DNA of 64,000 bases from Porphyra umbilicalis (Eukaryota; Rhodophyta; Bangiophyceae; Bangiales; Bangiaceae): the NCBI GenBank assembly GCA_002049455.2, contig KV918955.1, forward strand, positions 62,001-126,000, read 5' to 3'. Both the position numbers and the translations under genes were made by a program. Positions 42,427 to 53,701 of the stretch are shown piece after piece. Under the pieces are notes generated by a model. The model worked only from the letters and a program-made list of their open reading frames with translations. It ran no database searches and was not told where the DNA came from. The stretch's first letter is position 1; every line of letters begins with the position of its first letter.

Positions 42427-44796
42427 ATGACCGAGTCGCCCTCCACTATGGTGCCTTCGGAGGTCTCCCCGGACAGTGACAGCCCGACCGCTCCAGGTAT
42501 GCGCAGAGTCCGTTCCAGAGGCAGTACCTGTCTCACTCTGCTACAGGCTTCACTTTTTTATTTGTTTCCCACTGTGCGCACGTTCTAACTGCTGCCTCGT
42601 GCTGTATTCCATTCCCCCGTTGATGCGATTCTCTTGCTTCGTGTTCCTCTGCGACTCAGATGCACACCCTACAGTGGTCGTGGTAGTGCCGCAATCGCAT
42701 GACAACGAGAGCAGTTCCGGAGGAGAAGGTATGCACTCGTATGTTTCTACTTGGAGTGGGCAAGCGCCGCCACAGTATGTTTTTCGCACGCTTCGGTGAT
42801 TTAATTGCGTATACACGACATTTTCTGACCGTGCCTATCTCTTTTTCCCCTACAATCTAGACTGTTCTCTTTTCCTTTTTGTTTCTGCTGGCCGTGGATT
42901 TCCCTGTATTTCTGTTCCCTTTTGTTATTTTTCTCGCACGTTGTATTGTCCAAAGGTTCCAGCAGCACGCCGGCGTCGTCCCCAAGCGAGGGCTCCCCCG
43001 AGAAGGGCAAGCAGAAGCGTAAGCAGGTTGGGGTCGCGACCAAAGTCCTGATGGTGAAGGACGTGTCAGCCGGCATGGCAGTACACGAGGCTGCGGACAA
43101 GTGGGGCGTCAAAATTAAGACGGCCTACGGCATTTGGAAAAAGCGCGACAGCCTTCTCTCGTGCCTGGAGGGCAGCAGTCACTTTGCCGCGCGCAAGCGC
43201 CTCACCACCGGCCGGTACCCTCTGCTCGACGCCGCCGTGTCGAATTTTGCCAACCGCATCCGGGAGCTGCGGCTGCCCCTCAGCTTTGGCCTGCTGCAAG
43301 CCAAGTGCAAGAAGCAGGCCGTAGCGATGGGCATGACGGGCTTTTCGGCGAGCGCCGGCTGGGTCTCCCGATGGCTCAAGCGCAGCGGGTTTGGTGGCTT
43401 TGTGCGGTTGCACGGGGAGGGTGGCTCCGTCGACGAGGACTTAATCGCGGAGGAGATGAAGCGCGTGCGGTCGGAGCTCGCCCCGTTTCATCCTGACAAC
43501 ATCTACAATGAGGATGAATCCGGATTTACGTATCAGTGCCTGCCGACGGGGACCTACCTGTCTCCGGAAGAGTCCTAAAAAACGGCGCGCGGGACCAAGG
43601 CCATGAAGAACAAGGCGCGGATTACGTACGCGGTGTGCTGTAATGCCACTGGCTCGCACATCCTCCCACCCTTCTTTATTGGTAAATCCGCTGTTCCTGT
43701 TTGCTTTGTCGACGCCGACGCGGAGGAGCGCCGCCTCTACCAATCAAGCTCCAAGGCTTGGATGGTCAGCTTCCTTTTTGAACACTGGCTCACATTGGTG
43801 TGGTACCCTGAAGTGACAGCCCGGTCATTGGGGCCATGGGCTTTGCTGTTGGACAATTGCTCTGCCCACGGCAAGCTGCTGCAGCTGTCAGGCGTCACCT
43901 ACGTGTTTTTGCCGCCGAACGTGACGGCGCAGCATCAGCCAATGGACCGCGGCTTTATTTCTGGCAACAAGACACGGGCGCGCTCCGACATGCTGTCCCA
44001 GACGGCCGACTCGTGGACCAATCGGGACGAGCGCTTGGCTCAAGCGCGGCTTCGGAAGCGGGGCGCCTGCGGGCTGGCCTATGGCAAGCTTCCACATGTA
44101 TTGGACGCGATCCGAATGATCAACAGAGCCGTGGCACACGTCACGCAGCAGCAGGCGGCGCGCTATTGGCTGAGCGCCAGGGTGCTCTCAGTCGAGCAGG
44201 CGGTGTATGTACGGTCGGCAGCGGGCCTACCCCCGCCCGCGGGGGACTGTACCCCTGGCCCAGATGCCACCGGAAGCGAGCCGTGGCGGTGCGATGTGTT
44301 TGTGGTCCGCGGGACCGTGCCCACTGAAGGGACAGGTACCGCGTCGGCTGCCGCTTGTGCCCTGCCCACCGACGATGACGGCGTGTTCTTTGTGGGTGGT
44401 GTGGGGGACGGGGTTGAACGCGCTGATGGGATCGACCAGTGTGAAGTTAGAGAAGTGGATGGGCTCGCATGTGTGGAGGCTGATGAGGAGGACTCGGCCG
44501 CAGGGGTGGCGCGGATGGCGGCGTTGCTGGCACGAATTCCTGGCGCAGACGCGGACGGAAGCGCCAGCGCGGATGAGGCAAGTGCTTCCGATACGGGTAC
44601 AGAGGGCTCCACTGACTCTGAGGGGAGTGATTTGGTTGTTGTGGCAGGGGCGCCCCCGGTTATGTCCAGCGCGATGGACTGCGAGACGCGCGTCGAGAAT
44701 TGGTTGCAGGATGTGAGTGAGTACGAACGCAACGCATCCCAGTTGGCGGCATTGCCGGATGAGGAGTACGACTTAGCGGTGCGCGAGTTGTTGTAG
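42427..44796 (+). pseudogene. Pogo-like transposase, three exons, one internal stop
   Basis: Exons 42427-42496, 42660-42728 and 42956-44796 join in frame over GT-AG introns of 163 and 227 bp. The spliced frame is 660 codons, counting the final TAG and an internal TAA at 43576-43578 (codon 254). The frame is otherwise continuous on both sides of the TAA. A Ser-rich N-terminus precedes a psq/CENP-B-like helix-turn-helix (MAVHEAADKWGVKIKTAYGI). The catalytic triad is D233 (NEDESGFTYQ), D346 (LLDNCSAHGK) and D377 (QPMDRGF). The last two are 31 apart, i.e. DD30D, as in pogo. The acidic C-terminal tail is long. The stop lies 20 residues after the first catalytic Asp, so a truncated product would be inactive unless the stop is read through. 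Confidence 0.9.
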
Positions 44797-47025
44797 TCTT
44801 GTGTCTTGTCTTTCTCTTAGTTGAAACCGGCCAGTTGTCAAGTCTGTCTGCTACGACATCATGGAGCAACCAAGTCCATCCCGCAGAGGACCCAGAAGCA
44901 CTGTATCCTGGACGGCCGTATGCATAGATAGCAGCCGTAAGCAGTTTGATGGCACACCCTAAAGCCGCTTTTCAACGCTCTTGTATCCGCATTCGTGTCC
45001 CGCTTTTGGTCAAGCCCACATACATGTGCAGGCTCTGTCACTTTCTTTTAGGTCGTGTATCAGTAGAGGTGAGGACAAATAGCGCGGGTATGTACGAAGC
45101 TACCGAGAGTACATGTACACACAACGTCAATCACACAAGTGCCGAACACATAACGTCAATCAGACAAGTGCTGAACACACAGCATCAATCACACAAGTGC
45201 CGAACACACAACGACGATCACACAAGTGCCCATCTTTGGCGTGGCCACAACCTGAGAGAGGAACGACCAAGGCAGAAAGAAATCTTTACTCTGAAGCAAC
45301 GTTGTGGGTGGAAACAATACAGATGCACAGGGTAGGAACAGAAGCGAGACTGTCAGAGAGGCCATAGCACGCTTTGAGTACGGCTACCAAGCCAGCACTC
45401 GGGGGCATAGGGTCGGGGGATGGCGAGCGCAGAAAGTGGAGCGATAGACAAGCGTTGGATATTGAAGCAGGTGCCAGCAGTCAGCGAGGAAAAGGAAAGG
45501 CATTGAGGGGTCATACAGAAGCGCGAACACATGCACGGAGCAGCACAGAGTGGGGGGGAGGAGGTGTGGGGAGTGCCCACCAGAGGAGCGAAAGCTGCAT
45601 TCGACGGGGACGCCAACGCAAGCTGAGTGAGACCTAAACACGGAGCACAGACGAGAGGACAGAGTATATATCGATGCTGTGACAAAACAAATGTGTCAAA
45701 GAGAGAAGTATGAGCGTGTAAGGAGAGCAGGCAAGGGAATGTCCGCAGGCAATCAATAAGAAGAACGCGTGTTTCCTGTGCGGGGCAATGGGTGGGGAAG
45801 AGGGTGCGTGGTAGCGGACGCAGAAAGACAGAGCTATTGGGAACTGTCGTGTCAGACTGGATGAAACAGACAAGTCGTGGGCCGGTAGTACAAGCGTCGC
45901 TAGGTGAGCAATACGGCAAGCACCCACGCAAGCAGATGAAAAAATGTCGACATAGAAAGGGGCCACCGAACGCACATTCAGCACAGCGCCAGAAGCAACG
46001 GCCGATGGGGGACAAGTCCTCGGCCGCAGAACGGGGGCAAGATGGTGCCGAAGCATAAGATCCTCTCCAAAAATAAGCGACTCATCAGGGGTGCAGGGTC
46101 TTCACCGCACCCAGTGGCACAGTGGTCAGGGGGTGTGGGCGGATCGGCAAAAAGAGCGCCATCCCGCTTAAGTGAGGGGTGTGTGGGGCACGCGGTCGCA
46201 CAAGAACGCGAGCGTGCGGCCGCGGAAGGCGATCATCAGGCTGGGGAGGGGGGCTAGAGTGGGTCGCGGGCCACCCGGGCGGCCGCGGGTACATGGATAC
46301 ACATCCACGGGCGCTGTGCACAAAGAAGAATCGGGGCGCGGACCCTCCGACGCTCCGCACGACTGACGATGGGCACCACACGGGTGGCATGCATCAAAGC
46401 GAGCAGTCCGTGTCACTCACCGCAGCAGCCACGGCTGCCGGCCACGCACGAGCTCCAGCGGCCCTGTAAGCGCGGGCGCGCACGCGCTGAGAAAAAAAAG
46501 AGACCCGCTCACGACGTCAAAAGAGCTGGGGCAGGACTGCTGGCCCGACACTGCGACGAGCGAGTGCAGCGTATCCCCCCCCCCCCTGCCCACGCCTGTC
46601 TCCACGCAACCCGTCATACAGCTCCGAGCGGGGATTCGGTCCGCGTCGTGTTCCAGCGTGCAGGCTCGATGCTGTCGCCGCGCCAGGGCCCCCAAAAAAC
46701 CGACACAAACTGGTCCTCCGCGGCCCACTAGGGGCGTGGCTCTGGTCAAGCAGAGTGGATGCTCGGATGAACGATCGTAGACCATTCAATCTGGGTGAAC
46801 AGCTGGTCTTCCTGTCACGGATCGCTCAATTAGAATCGATTCTGCGCCGCACAAGGGAGCTGTAGAGATGCCTCGACAGAATTGCAATGCAGCTTACTGA
46901 TGGATGACAGCCAATGGGCTGCGACCGAAGCGTCACCGGAGGGCATTGCGTTGTTCGCCATGCCTCCGAGAAATCGGATACAAGAGAATTTAAATTCATT
47001 TTGTCAACTTTTTCTGAATCAGCTG
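44797..47025. other. 3' non-coding region of the pogo-like element
   Basis: About 2.2 kb without a convincing gene. 45250-46260 is purine-rich on the plus strand, which opens long Ser/Cys/Pro-rich frames on the minus strand that I treat as compositional. Unusually long for a pogo element, so an older insertion may be hidden here. Confidence 0.5.
45120..45232. repeat. 29 bp tandem repeat, four copies
   Basis: ACAAGTGCCGAACACA-like units at 45135, 45164, 45193 and 45222, exactly 29 bp apart and about 90% alike. They lie within the 3' non-coding part of the pogo element. Confidence 0.9.
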
Positions 47026-47048
47026 TCTCTTATAACGAGAACACAGTG
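47026..47048 (-). repeat. Right terminal inverted repeat of pogo-like element
   Basis: Ends AACGAGAACACAGTG, followed by TA at 47049-47050. One mismatch to the left repeat. Confidence 0.95.
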
Positions 47049-47050
47049 TA

Positions 47051-48185
47051 GTCCGAGTGTCACAATAGATCACGCATGTCCTATTCGAAGACGAAATACG
47101 GCACGCGCACTATTCAGGACACTTGGACTATGCTACGGGCTCTCTCATTGGCTGGGCGCAAATCGGTTTCAACGTAAAACGTGTCTGACGACGACCGACA
47201 ACGCAAAACAACGACCGCAACACGATCGAGGCGCAATGCACTGATCAGATTCTGACGCGTGACGGACGCATCGATTCACCTCAACACTGGAGACAAAGAC
47301 GCGAACTGCGTGAGAGGTCGCGACGTATGAGGGCGACAGAGATCCGTGGCATGCGGCCAGGATCTTTGCGACCGCGCCCCAGGATCGAGGAGGGTGGCAG
47401 ACAACACTCGAGTTGGTCTTCGGGCCGCTTTGTCAGACTTGGGCGCCATGATCAATGTGACTGTGTGTTTTGGAAGACGCCCAGGGCAACGACGTAGCAA
47501 CATTGAGATTGTCAGCGCCTGGCTCGGTCAATTGTCCTATGAGTCCTAGGAATCCGGACCGTCCATTCATTCTGTGTCACGGGCGGGGCGTCATGCATGA
47601 TACGCTGATGCTCAAGAGAGAAACTCTCCTGACCTAGCCGATACGGTGGTACCAGCGTCAGGCTCCTGGACATGGAGGACGCTGCGTAACCGTCTCTCGC
47701 GGGTGACAGCCCGTCATGACAACCAGTCGGTACGTATGTGCCACTCGAAGGTCGAAGTATCTCATACGGATTAGTGAGTCGGAAGGATCCTTGCGTACGA
47801 TTGGTCATGCGACAGGGACAAACAGCACGATTGCAAGGGTGTGCCGGATGGCAGGTTCCGGTACGTCCGAGAAACTATTCTTGGGGCGGCCAGGTGGGTC
47901 CCAACTGATGGGAGGGGGGGAATCCTGTATATCAGGCCCAGGCGCGCCCATGTCGTCGACGTGCGCCGTCGACGACCGCGCTCGCCATCGTCGTGCTCGC
48001 TACCGCCGTGTGCGTTTCCGCCGCGCGCGTCACCGTTGTGCTCGCCATCGTCGTGCTCGCTTCTGCCGTGCGCGTTACCGCCGTGCGCGTCACCGTCGTG
48101 CTCGCGATCGTTGTGCTTCCTACATCCGCGCGCGCCACAGACGGTCTCGCGCCCAGTACGTGGTGCCGGCGCTGTGGACGGCGCG
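47051..48185. other. Gene-free stretch before the Harbinger transposase, with 60 bp repeats
   Basis: No gene supported. CTCGCCATCGTCGTGCTCGC recurs at 47981 and 48041, with a variant at 48101, a 60 bp period of about 2.6 copies ending 60 bp before the transposase ATG. The transposase frame is open across it from 47841 but with no ATG, so I take the repeat as 5' leader or promoter. Confidence 0.55.
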
Positions 48186-49931
48186 ATGGCTCTGAGCGGG
48201 TGGGAGGAGGACGAGGGGGCTAACGACGACGTTACGACGTCGGTCGTAGTGGCCGCTCATGTCGCTACATTGCTGGAGGCGCGACGGCGGGCACTTGCCG
48301 CAGCGCAAATCCATCGGCCGCGGTACCGGGGCTCCGTACCCGGTCGGATCCCTAACCGGCCACGCAACTTTGCGCTTGGGTTGCAGTGTATTCTACGCGA
48401 TTACTTTGGCGTGGACGGCCTGCCCCCGGTTTTCGGTCGTGAGCAGTTTGAGCGGCGCTTTCGCGTTCCAATGTCGGTCTTCCTTCGGATCTACCGGGCG
48501 ATCAAGGACCGCCCTTTTTGGGTGCAACGCGTCAATGCGACTGGGCAGCCGCAGGCTCATCCCCTGCAGAAGCTGGTGGCCGTGTTCCGCGTACTCGCCT
48601 ATGGCGAGTCATATGACCGCGCGGACGAGTATGTGCGGTTGTCCCGATCGACCATCGCGACCGCGGTCAAGCTCTTCACTGAGTTCATGGTGGATGACTT
48701 CGGCCCACTGTACCTACGACCCCCCACGAGACGCGAGATTGAGAGCATCCTGGCGCGCAATGCTGAGCGGGGGTTACCTGGGTGTCTTGGGTCGCTTGAT
48801 TGTTCGCATTAGGAGTGGTCGTCGTGCCCCAAGGCGCGTGCGGGCACGTACCAGGGTCGGGACGGGCGACGATCCATCGTCATTGAGGCTATCTGTGATG
48901 AAGACACGTGGATCTACCACATTTTTGCGGGGAGTCCTGGGAGTCTCAATGATATTAACGTCCTGTACCAATCGCCTATGTACATGGATGTCGTCACTGG
49001 GAAGTGGCCACCGCGTGACTTTTCGTTTACTGTCAATGGGAATACTCGCACCTTGCTGTATTACCTTGTGGACGGAATTTTCCCCCGTTTTGCGTTTTTC
49101 GTGGCCCCGTACCCCAACCCCCAGACGCCTGAGCAGCGCACCTTCAATCGCCTGCAGGAGGCTCTGCGGAAGGACGTTGAGCGGCTTTTCGGCATCCTTA
49201 CTGCACGTTTTCATGTCATGCTTCACCCCTGCCGGATGTGGACAGTGCCCCGTATGGTGCTTATAACCCAGACGGTCGCGATACTCCACAACATCGTGGT
49301 GGAGGCACGCCGAGACAACTTTTTGTCTCGGTCGCGATCCACCCACTACGGGGCGGGTGGTGCGGGCGGAGCGGACGGGGCGGGTGGGGGTGGAGTGGAC
49401 CCTGACGCCGCCGACGGAGCGGGCGTCGGCGGGGCCCCCGCGGGAGGAGGCGGCGGTGCGGCTGTTGGGGTTGGTGCGGCGGACGCGGTGGGCGGGGCCG
49501 GCCTGGGCGCTGGAGCCGCAGATGGCGCGGGCGCCGGCGGGTGCCCTGCAGGGGACGGTGGCGGTACGGCTCTTGGGGCGACGGGAGAGGCGGGCGGGGC
49601 CGGCGCGGGCACTGGCGCCGCCGTCGGCGGCGGTGGGCCCGGAGGCGCCGGAGAGGGAGGGGATGAGGCGGGGGGTGCCGGGGCAGGAGGGGCCGCGGAT
49701 GGAGGCGGAGCCGGTGCTGCCGCGGGGGGGCTGGCAGACCTGGGCGGTGCACCTGGCTATCCACCACCTGCAGTCGGAGCCGCCGGTGTGGCGCCCATGA
49801 GCGAATTTATGCGCATTCTGGAGGCCACCGGTGAGGCCAAGTGCCGGGAGGAGCATGAAGCGCTTCGCGAGGACCTATGCGTGCACGTTTTTACGCAGCG
49901 CGGTGACTTGCTGAGTCCGTATGTTGATTGA
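48186..49931 (+). pseudogene. PIF/Harbinger DDE transposase, one internal TAG
   Basis: ATG at 48186 (MALSGWEEDEGAND) opens a frame of 582 codons to TGA with a single TAG at 48810-48812 (codon 209). It sits where the family has Trp (CSH-stop-EW against the usual CSHWEW), so a TGG to TAG change is the simplest reading. Catalytic residues: D206 (GSLDCSH), D296 (LVDGIF) and E332 (RKDVERLFGIL), the last two 35 apart. PGSLNDINVL is a hallmark of the family. After the catalytic core there is a ~150 residue Gly/Ala-rich insert (about 385-535). A short conserved end follows (FMRILEATGEAK and LREDLCVHVF). A truncated product would keep only the first Asp. Confidence 0.9.
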
Positions 49932-50099
49932 TGATTTTCTGTCTGTACTGTATTCGTTACGTACTACTTTTGCGCGCCGTGAGATGCTGTGTGTGACAGT
50001 TGCCTGTGACGATGGGGTGTGGTCGTTAAATGTTTTGTTCCTACGTGTTAACCTACGTCTGATCATATTTACCACGACAACATGTCACATGTGACGTGC

Positions 50100-51500
50100 T
50101 TGGGCGGCAGCGGCGACCGCCGCTTTTGACTTTGACGTGCGACGGCCGCCGCCAGGCAGCCGCTGTCGTGAGCTCTTGGACAACGCAGCGGCCGCCGCAC
50201 TCGTCAGAATTATGCGGCGGCCGCCGACAGGTGCCGTCGCGCATGCCTTTGTTGAATGGCGGCCGCCGCCGAGCACCGGCGCACCCTACAGCTGCAAAAG
50301 AGCCTGTCGTTCGCCAGCGGCGGCCGCCGTCGTGGACTTTTGCACGACGCGGCGGCCGCCGCACTGGAACTTGATGTGCGGCGGCCGCCGCCCAGCACCT
50401 CCGCGCCCGCCGAAGGCAGCCGAGGATGTGGCTGGTCGGCGGCGGCCGCCGACGTGAACTCTTCAACGACGCAGCGGCCGCCGCACTCGTCAGAATTGTG
50501 CGGCGGCCGCCGACAGGTGCCGTCGCGCACGCCGCTGTTGGGTGGCGGCCGCCGCCGAGTACCGCCGCTCTCGAAAACCGCAGACGAGCTTGTGGTTGGT
50601 GGGCGGCGACCGCCGTCGTGGACTCTTGCACGACGCGGCGGCCGCCACACTGGACCTTGATGTGCGGCGGCCGCCGCCGAGCACCACCGCGCTCGGCGAC
50701 GGCAGTCGAGCGTGTGGTTGGTCGGCGGCGGCCGCCGTCGCGAACTCTTCGACAACGCAGCGGCCGCCGCACTCGTCAGAATTGTGCGGCGGCCGCCGAC
50801 AGGTGCCGTCGCGCACGCCGCTGTTGGGTGGCGGCCGCCGCCGAGTACCGCCGCACTCGAAAACCGCAGACGAGTTTGTGGTTGGTGGGCGGCGACCGCC
50901 GTCGTGGACTCTTGCACGACGCGGCGGCCGCCGCACTGGACCTTGATGTGCGGCGGCCGCCGCCGAGCACCTCCGCGCTCGCCGACGGCAGCCGAGGGTG
51001 TGGCTGGTCGGTGGCGGCCGCCGTCGTGAAATCTTGGACGACGCAGCGGCCGCCGCACTTGTCAGAATGGTGCGGCGGCCGCCGACAGGTGACGTTGCGC
51101 ACGCCATTGTTGGGTGGCGGCCGCCGCCGAGCACCAGCGCACTCGACAACGGCAGAAGAGCTTGTGGTTGGTGTGCGGCGCCCGCCGTTGTGGAAACTGG
51201 TCCCCCGTGGCAGCCGCCGCACTCAACCTGATGCGCGGCGGCCGCCGGCCACAGCTGCAGTCAATGATGCGGGGCGGCCGCTGGCGTGAGCCGTCGCGCA
51301 CGCCGTTGTTGGGTGGCGGCGGCCGCCGATCACCGCGAATCCAGACGACGGCGAACGAGCTGGTGCTTGTTGGGCGGCGGCCGCCGTCGTGGGCACAAGT
51401 ACACCGCGGCGGCCGCCGTACGTGACATTACGTGTGGCGGCCGCCGGCCGCAGCTCCGGCCGTTAACGCGCGGCGGCCGCCGCCGTGCGCTGTCGCTCAC
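50100..51500. repeat. 286 bp satellite built on GGCGGCCGCC palindromes
   Basis: GTCAGAATTGTGCGGCGGCC or a variant occurs at 50203, 50489, 50775 and 51061, exactly 286 bp apart. Each unit is made of about three ~95 bp subunits. More than twenty copies of CGGCCGCC, mostly within the palindrome GGCGGCCGCC (containing a NotI site), occur in 1.3 kb. The last units are degenerate. ORFs in all frames here are repeat shadows. Confidence 0.95.
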
Positions 51501-52100
51501 ATCGTGGCTGGGCGGTGGCGGCGGCTGAGCGCCGCCGAGCCCTGCGCACCGGGCAGGGGATGCCAATCTCGTGGGTGCTTGGCCGCGGCCAAGCTGTGTA
51601 GAGCCGCCATTGTGCGGCCTTCACAGTGCGCCGCCAAGAACAGCGGCGGCGGAGTGAAAGCGCCCGCTCAGCGGCCACGGCACCGGCTGCCGCCGCTCCC
51701 CTCGCGAGACCACCGCCAGCGTCCCTCCCCCCCCCACTCGCACATCCCCATCGGCCTCTGCACGAGCACACGCGGGAGACAGCCGACAGCCCCAGGTATG
51801 GGCGGGTCTGCATTCAGCGTAGGGCTGGACTAGTGTGAGCCAATCACGAGCGCCACTGTGTTTTGCACACCACCCTTCGTTCCTGTCAAATCGCGGTGGG
51901 GAGGAGGCCTCGCCGCGAGGAGAGACCTTTGGTGCATTCGTGCCACATCAGCCGCCGGTTTGACGTCGTCTCGGAGAGGGGCTATGTCAGCAAGCAGAAT
52001 TAGGCTTATTACGGACCAATGAGAAATCAGATCGTTCTCGGCGCTAAAAAATCAGCCAACCAGGAGGCGAGAAGCAAAAGAAACGACCGCAGGCCCGCAC
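51501..52100. other. Gene-free spacer between two GC-rich arrays
   Basis: No gene or clear repeat seen. Less GC-rich than the arrays on either side, especially at 51830-52080. Confidence 0.5.
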
Positions 52101-52109
52101 GCACCAATC

Positions 52110-53320
52110 CCGCGGCCGCCGCCCCCGCCTTTGGAGCACGCCCAGAGCTTCCCAGCGCTGGCGCGGCAGCGGCGGCCGCAGGCGAAACAACCGCACGCCC
52201 CCCCGCACACAGCCGGCGGCCGCCGCCCCCGCCTCGGGCGCCCGCTCGGGGCTGCCCGGCACTAGAGCTGCAGCGGCGGCCGCAGGCGAGTACGTAGCCC
52301 CCACGCCCGCGTGCACCAACCCTGCGGCCGCCACACCGTTTTCGCGCATTCTCGGAGCTCCGCAGCGCTGGTAGGGCAGCGGCGGCCGCTGGCGAACCGA
52401 CGGTGCGGCCGCGTGGACCAGTCCTGCGGCCACCGCCCGCGCCTCGGGCCCCCCCTCGGGGCTGCCATGCGACGGCGAGGCGGCGGCGGCCACTGGCGCA
52501 CCGACAGCACGCCCACGCGCACCAATCCCGCGGCCGCCGCCCCTGCCTTGGGCGCACGCACGGAGCTGCCCAGCTCTGGCGCGGCGCCGGCGGCCGCAGG
52601 CGAGCAGCCCGCACGCCTGCTGCGTGCACCAATCCCGCGGCCGCTGTCCCCGCCTTGGGCGCACGCGCGTAGCTCCTGAGCGCTGGCGGGGCGGAGGAGG
52701 CCGCAGGCGAGCAACTTCCACGCCTGCGTGCACCAAGGCCGCGGCCGCCGCCCCCGCCTTGAGCGCACGCCCTGAGCTGCCGAGAGCTGGCGGGGTGGCG
52801 GCGGCCCCAGGCGAGCAAGCGGCACGCCTGCGTGCACCAAGTCCGCGGCCGCCGTCCCCGCATTGGGCGCACTCGCGCAGCTGCTGAGCGCTGGCGGGGC
52901 GGCGGCGGCCGCAGGCGAGCAACCGGCCCGCCTGCGCGCACCAAGGCCACGGCCGCCGCCCCCGCGTTGGGCTGCTGAGAGCTGGCGGGGCGGCGGCGGC
53001 CGCAGGCGAGCAACCGGCCCGCCTGTGCGCATCAATGCCACGGCCGGCGCCCCCGCCTCGGGCGCACGGGCGTTGCTCCTGAGCGCTGGCGGGGCGGCGG
53101 CGGCCGCAGGCGAGCAACCCCCACGCCTGCGTGCACGAAGGCCGCGGCCGCCGCCCCCGCCTTGGGCGCACGCCCTGAGCTGCTGAGCGCTGGCGGGGTG
53201 GCGGCGGCCGCAGGCGAGCAAGCGGCACGCCTGCGTGCACCAAGTCCGCGGCCGCCGCCCCCGCCTTGGGCGCACGCGCGCAGCTGCTGAGCGCTGGCAG
53301 GGCGGCGGCGGCGGCCGCTG
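52110..53320. repeat. ~100 bp tandem repeat, GC-rich
   Basis: GCGCTGGCGGGGCGG or a variant recurs at about 52680, 52784, 52888, 52980, 53079, 53190 and 53290, 92-111 bp apart. Each unit also contains GCGGCCGC-type palindromes and a GTGCACCAA segment. It is a different sequence from the 286 bp array but has the same palindrome core. Confidence 0.9.
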
Positions 53321-53701
53321 GTGCGGCCATGCTCTGTCCTGTTGCGGTGGCCTTGTGGCCCGCAGGGGCGAGCGCGCGTGGTGCGCCAGTGGACAGGGCG
53401 AGGGTTGAGATGAGTAGGGGCCTGAGGGGTGTGTGGGTTGGGAGGCGGTGGCATCGCGCGGTGCATGATACGAGCACACAGACAAGTTGCATAGGAAAAA
53501 AAAAACCCTGCCCAACGGGGAAAAAAAAAACCATGTGTTGCTACGATGGCCCCCCCTACAGCTCTCCGAGGCACCACAGTGACATAGCAACACGAGGCAG
53601 AAAGCACAATCCCCTACAAAGCTGCACCGCCACACGCAGGGTGCACTGGGCAGCAGCAAGCAAGACAAAACAAACAACACAGTGGGCATAGGCATGTCGG
53701 T

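Larger units (their letters stand above)
42174..47048 (+). mobile_element. Pogo/Tigger-like DNA transposon, 4875 bp, complete ends
   Basis: Terminal inverted repeats of 23 bp start CAGTGTGTTCTCGTTATAAG at the left and match the reverse complement of the right end at 22 of 23 positions (CAGTG versus CACTG). TA flanks both ends (42172-42173 and 47049-47050), the duplication expected for Tc1/mariner/pogo. Inside are a spliced pogo-type transposase gene and about 2.2 kb of 3' non-coding DNA. An ACAAGAGAATT motif recurs near each end in the same orientation. The transposase has one internal stop, so this copy may not be autonomous. Confidence 0.95.

Noticed and set aside
45120-45232. CRISPR-like array
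   Set aside because: The 29 bp units abut each other with no spacers and lie in a eukaryotic transposon.
45353-46056. Minus-strand Cys/Ser/Pro-rich ORFs
   Set aside because: They result from plus-strand purine richness; no motif or start context supports them.
43576-48812. Stop codon reassignment as an explanation of internal TAA and TAG
   Set aside because: TAA, TAG and TGA are all used as normal ends by intact genes in the window, and the two internal stops are different codons at single sites.
50053-51301. Ala/Arg-rich ORFs over the 286 bp satellite
   Set aside because: The period of 286 is not divisible by three; frames change between units and all six are partly open.
53490-53535. Two A10 runs as a retroposon poly(A) tail
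   Set aside because: They are internal, paired with C/G flanks, and no retroposed gene or target duplication is beside them.
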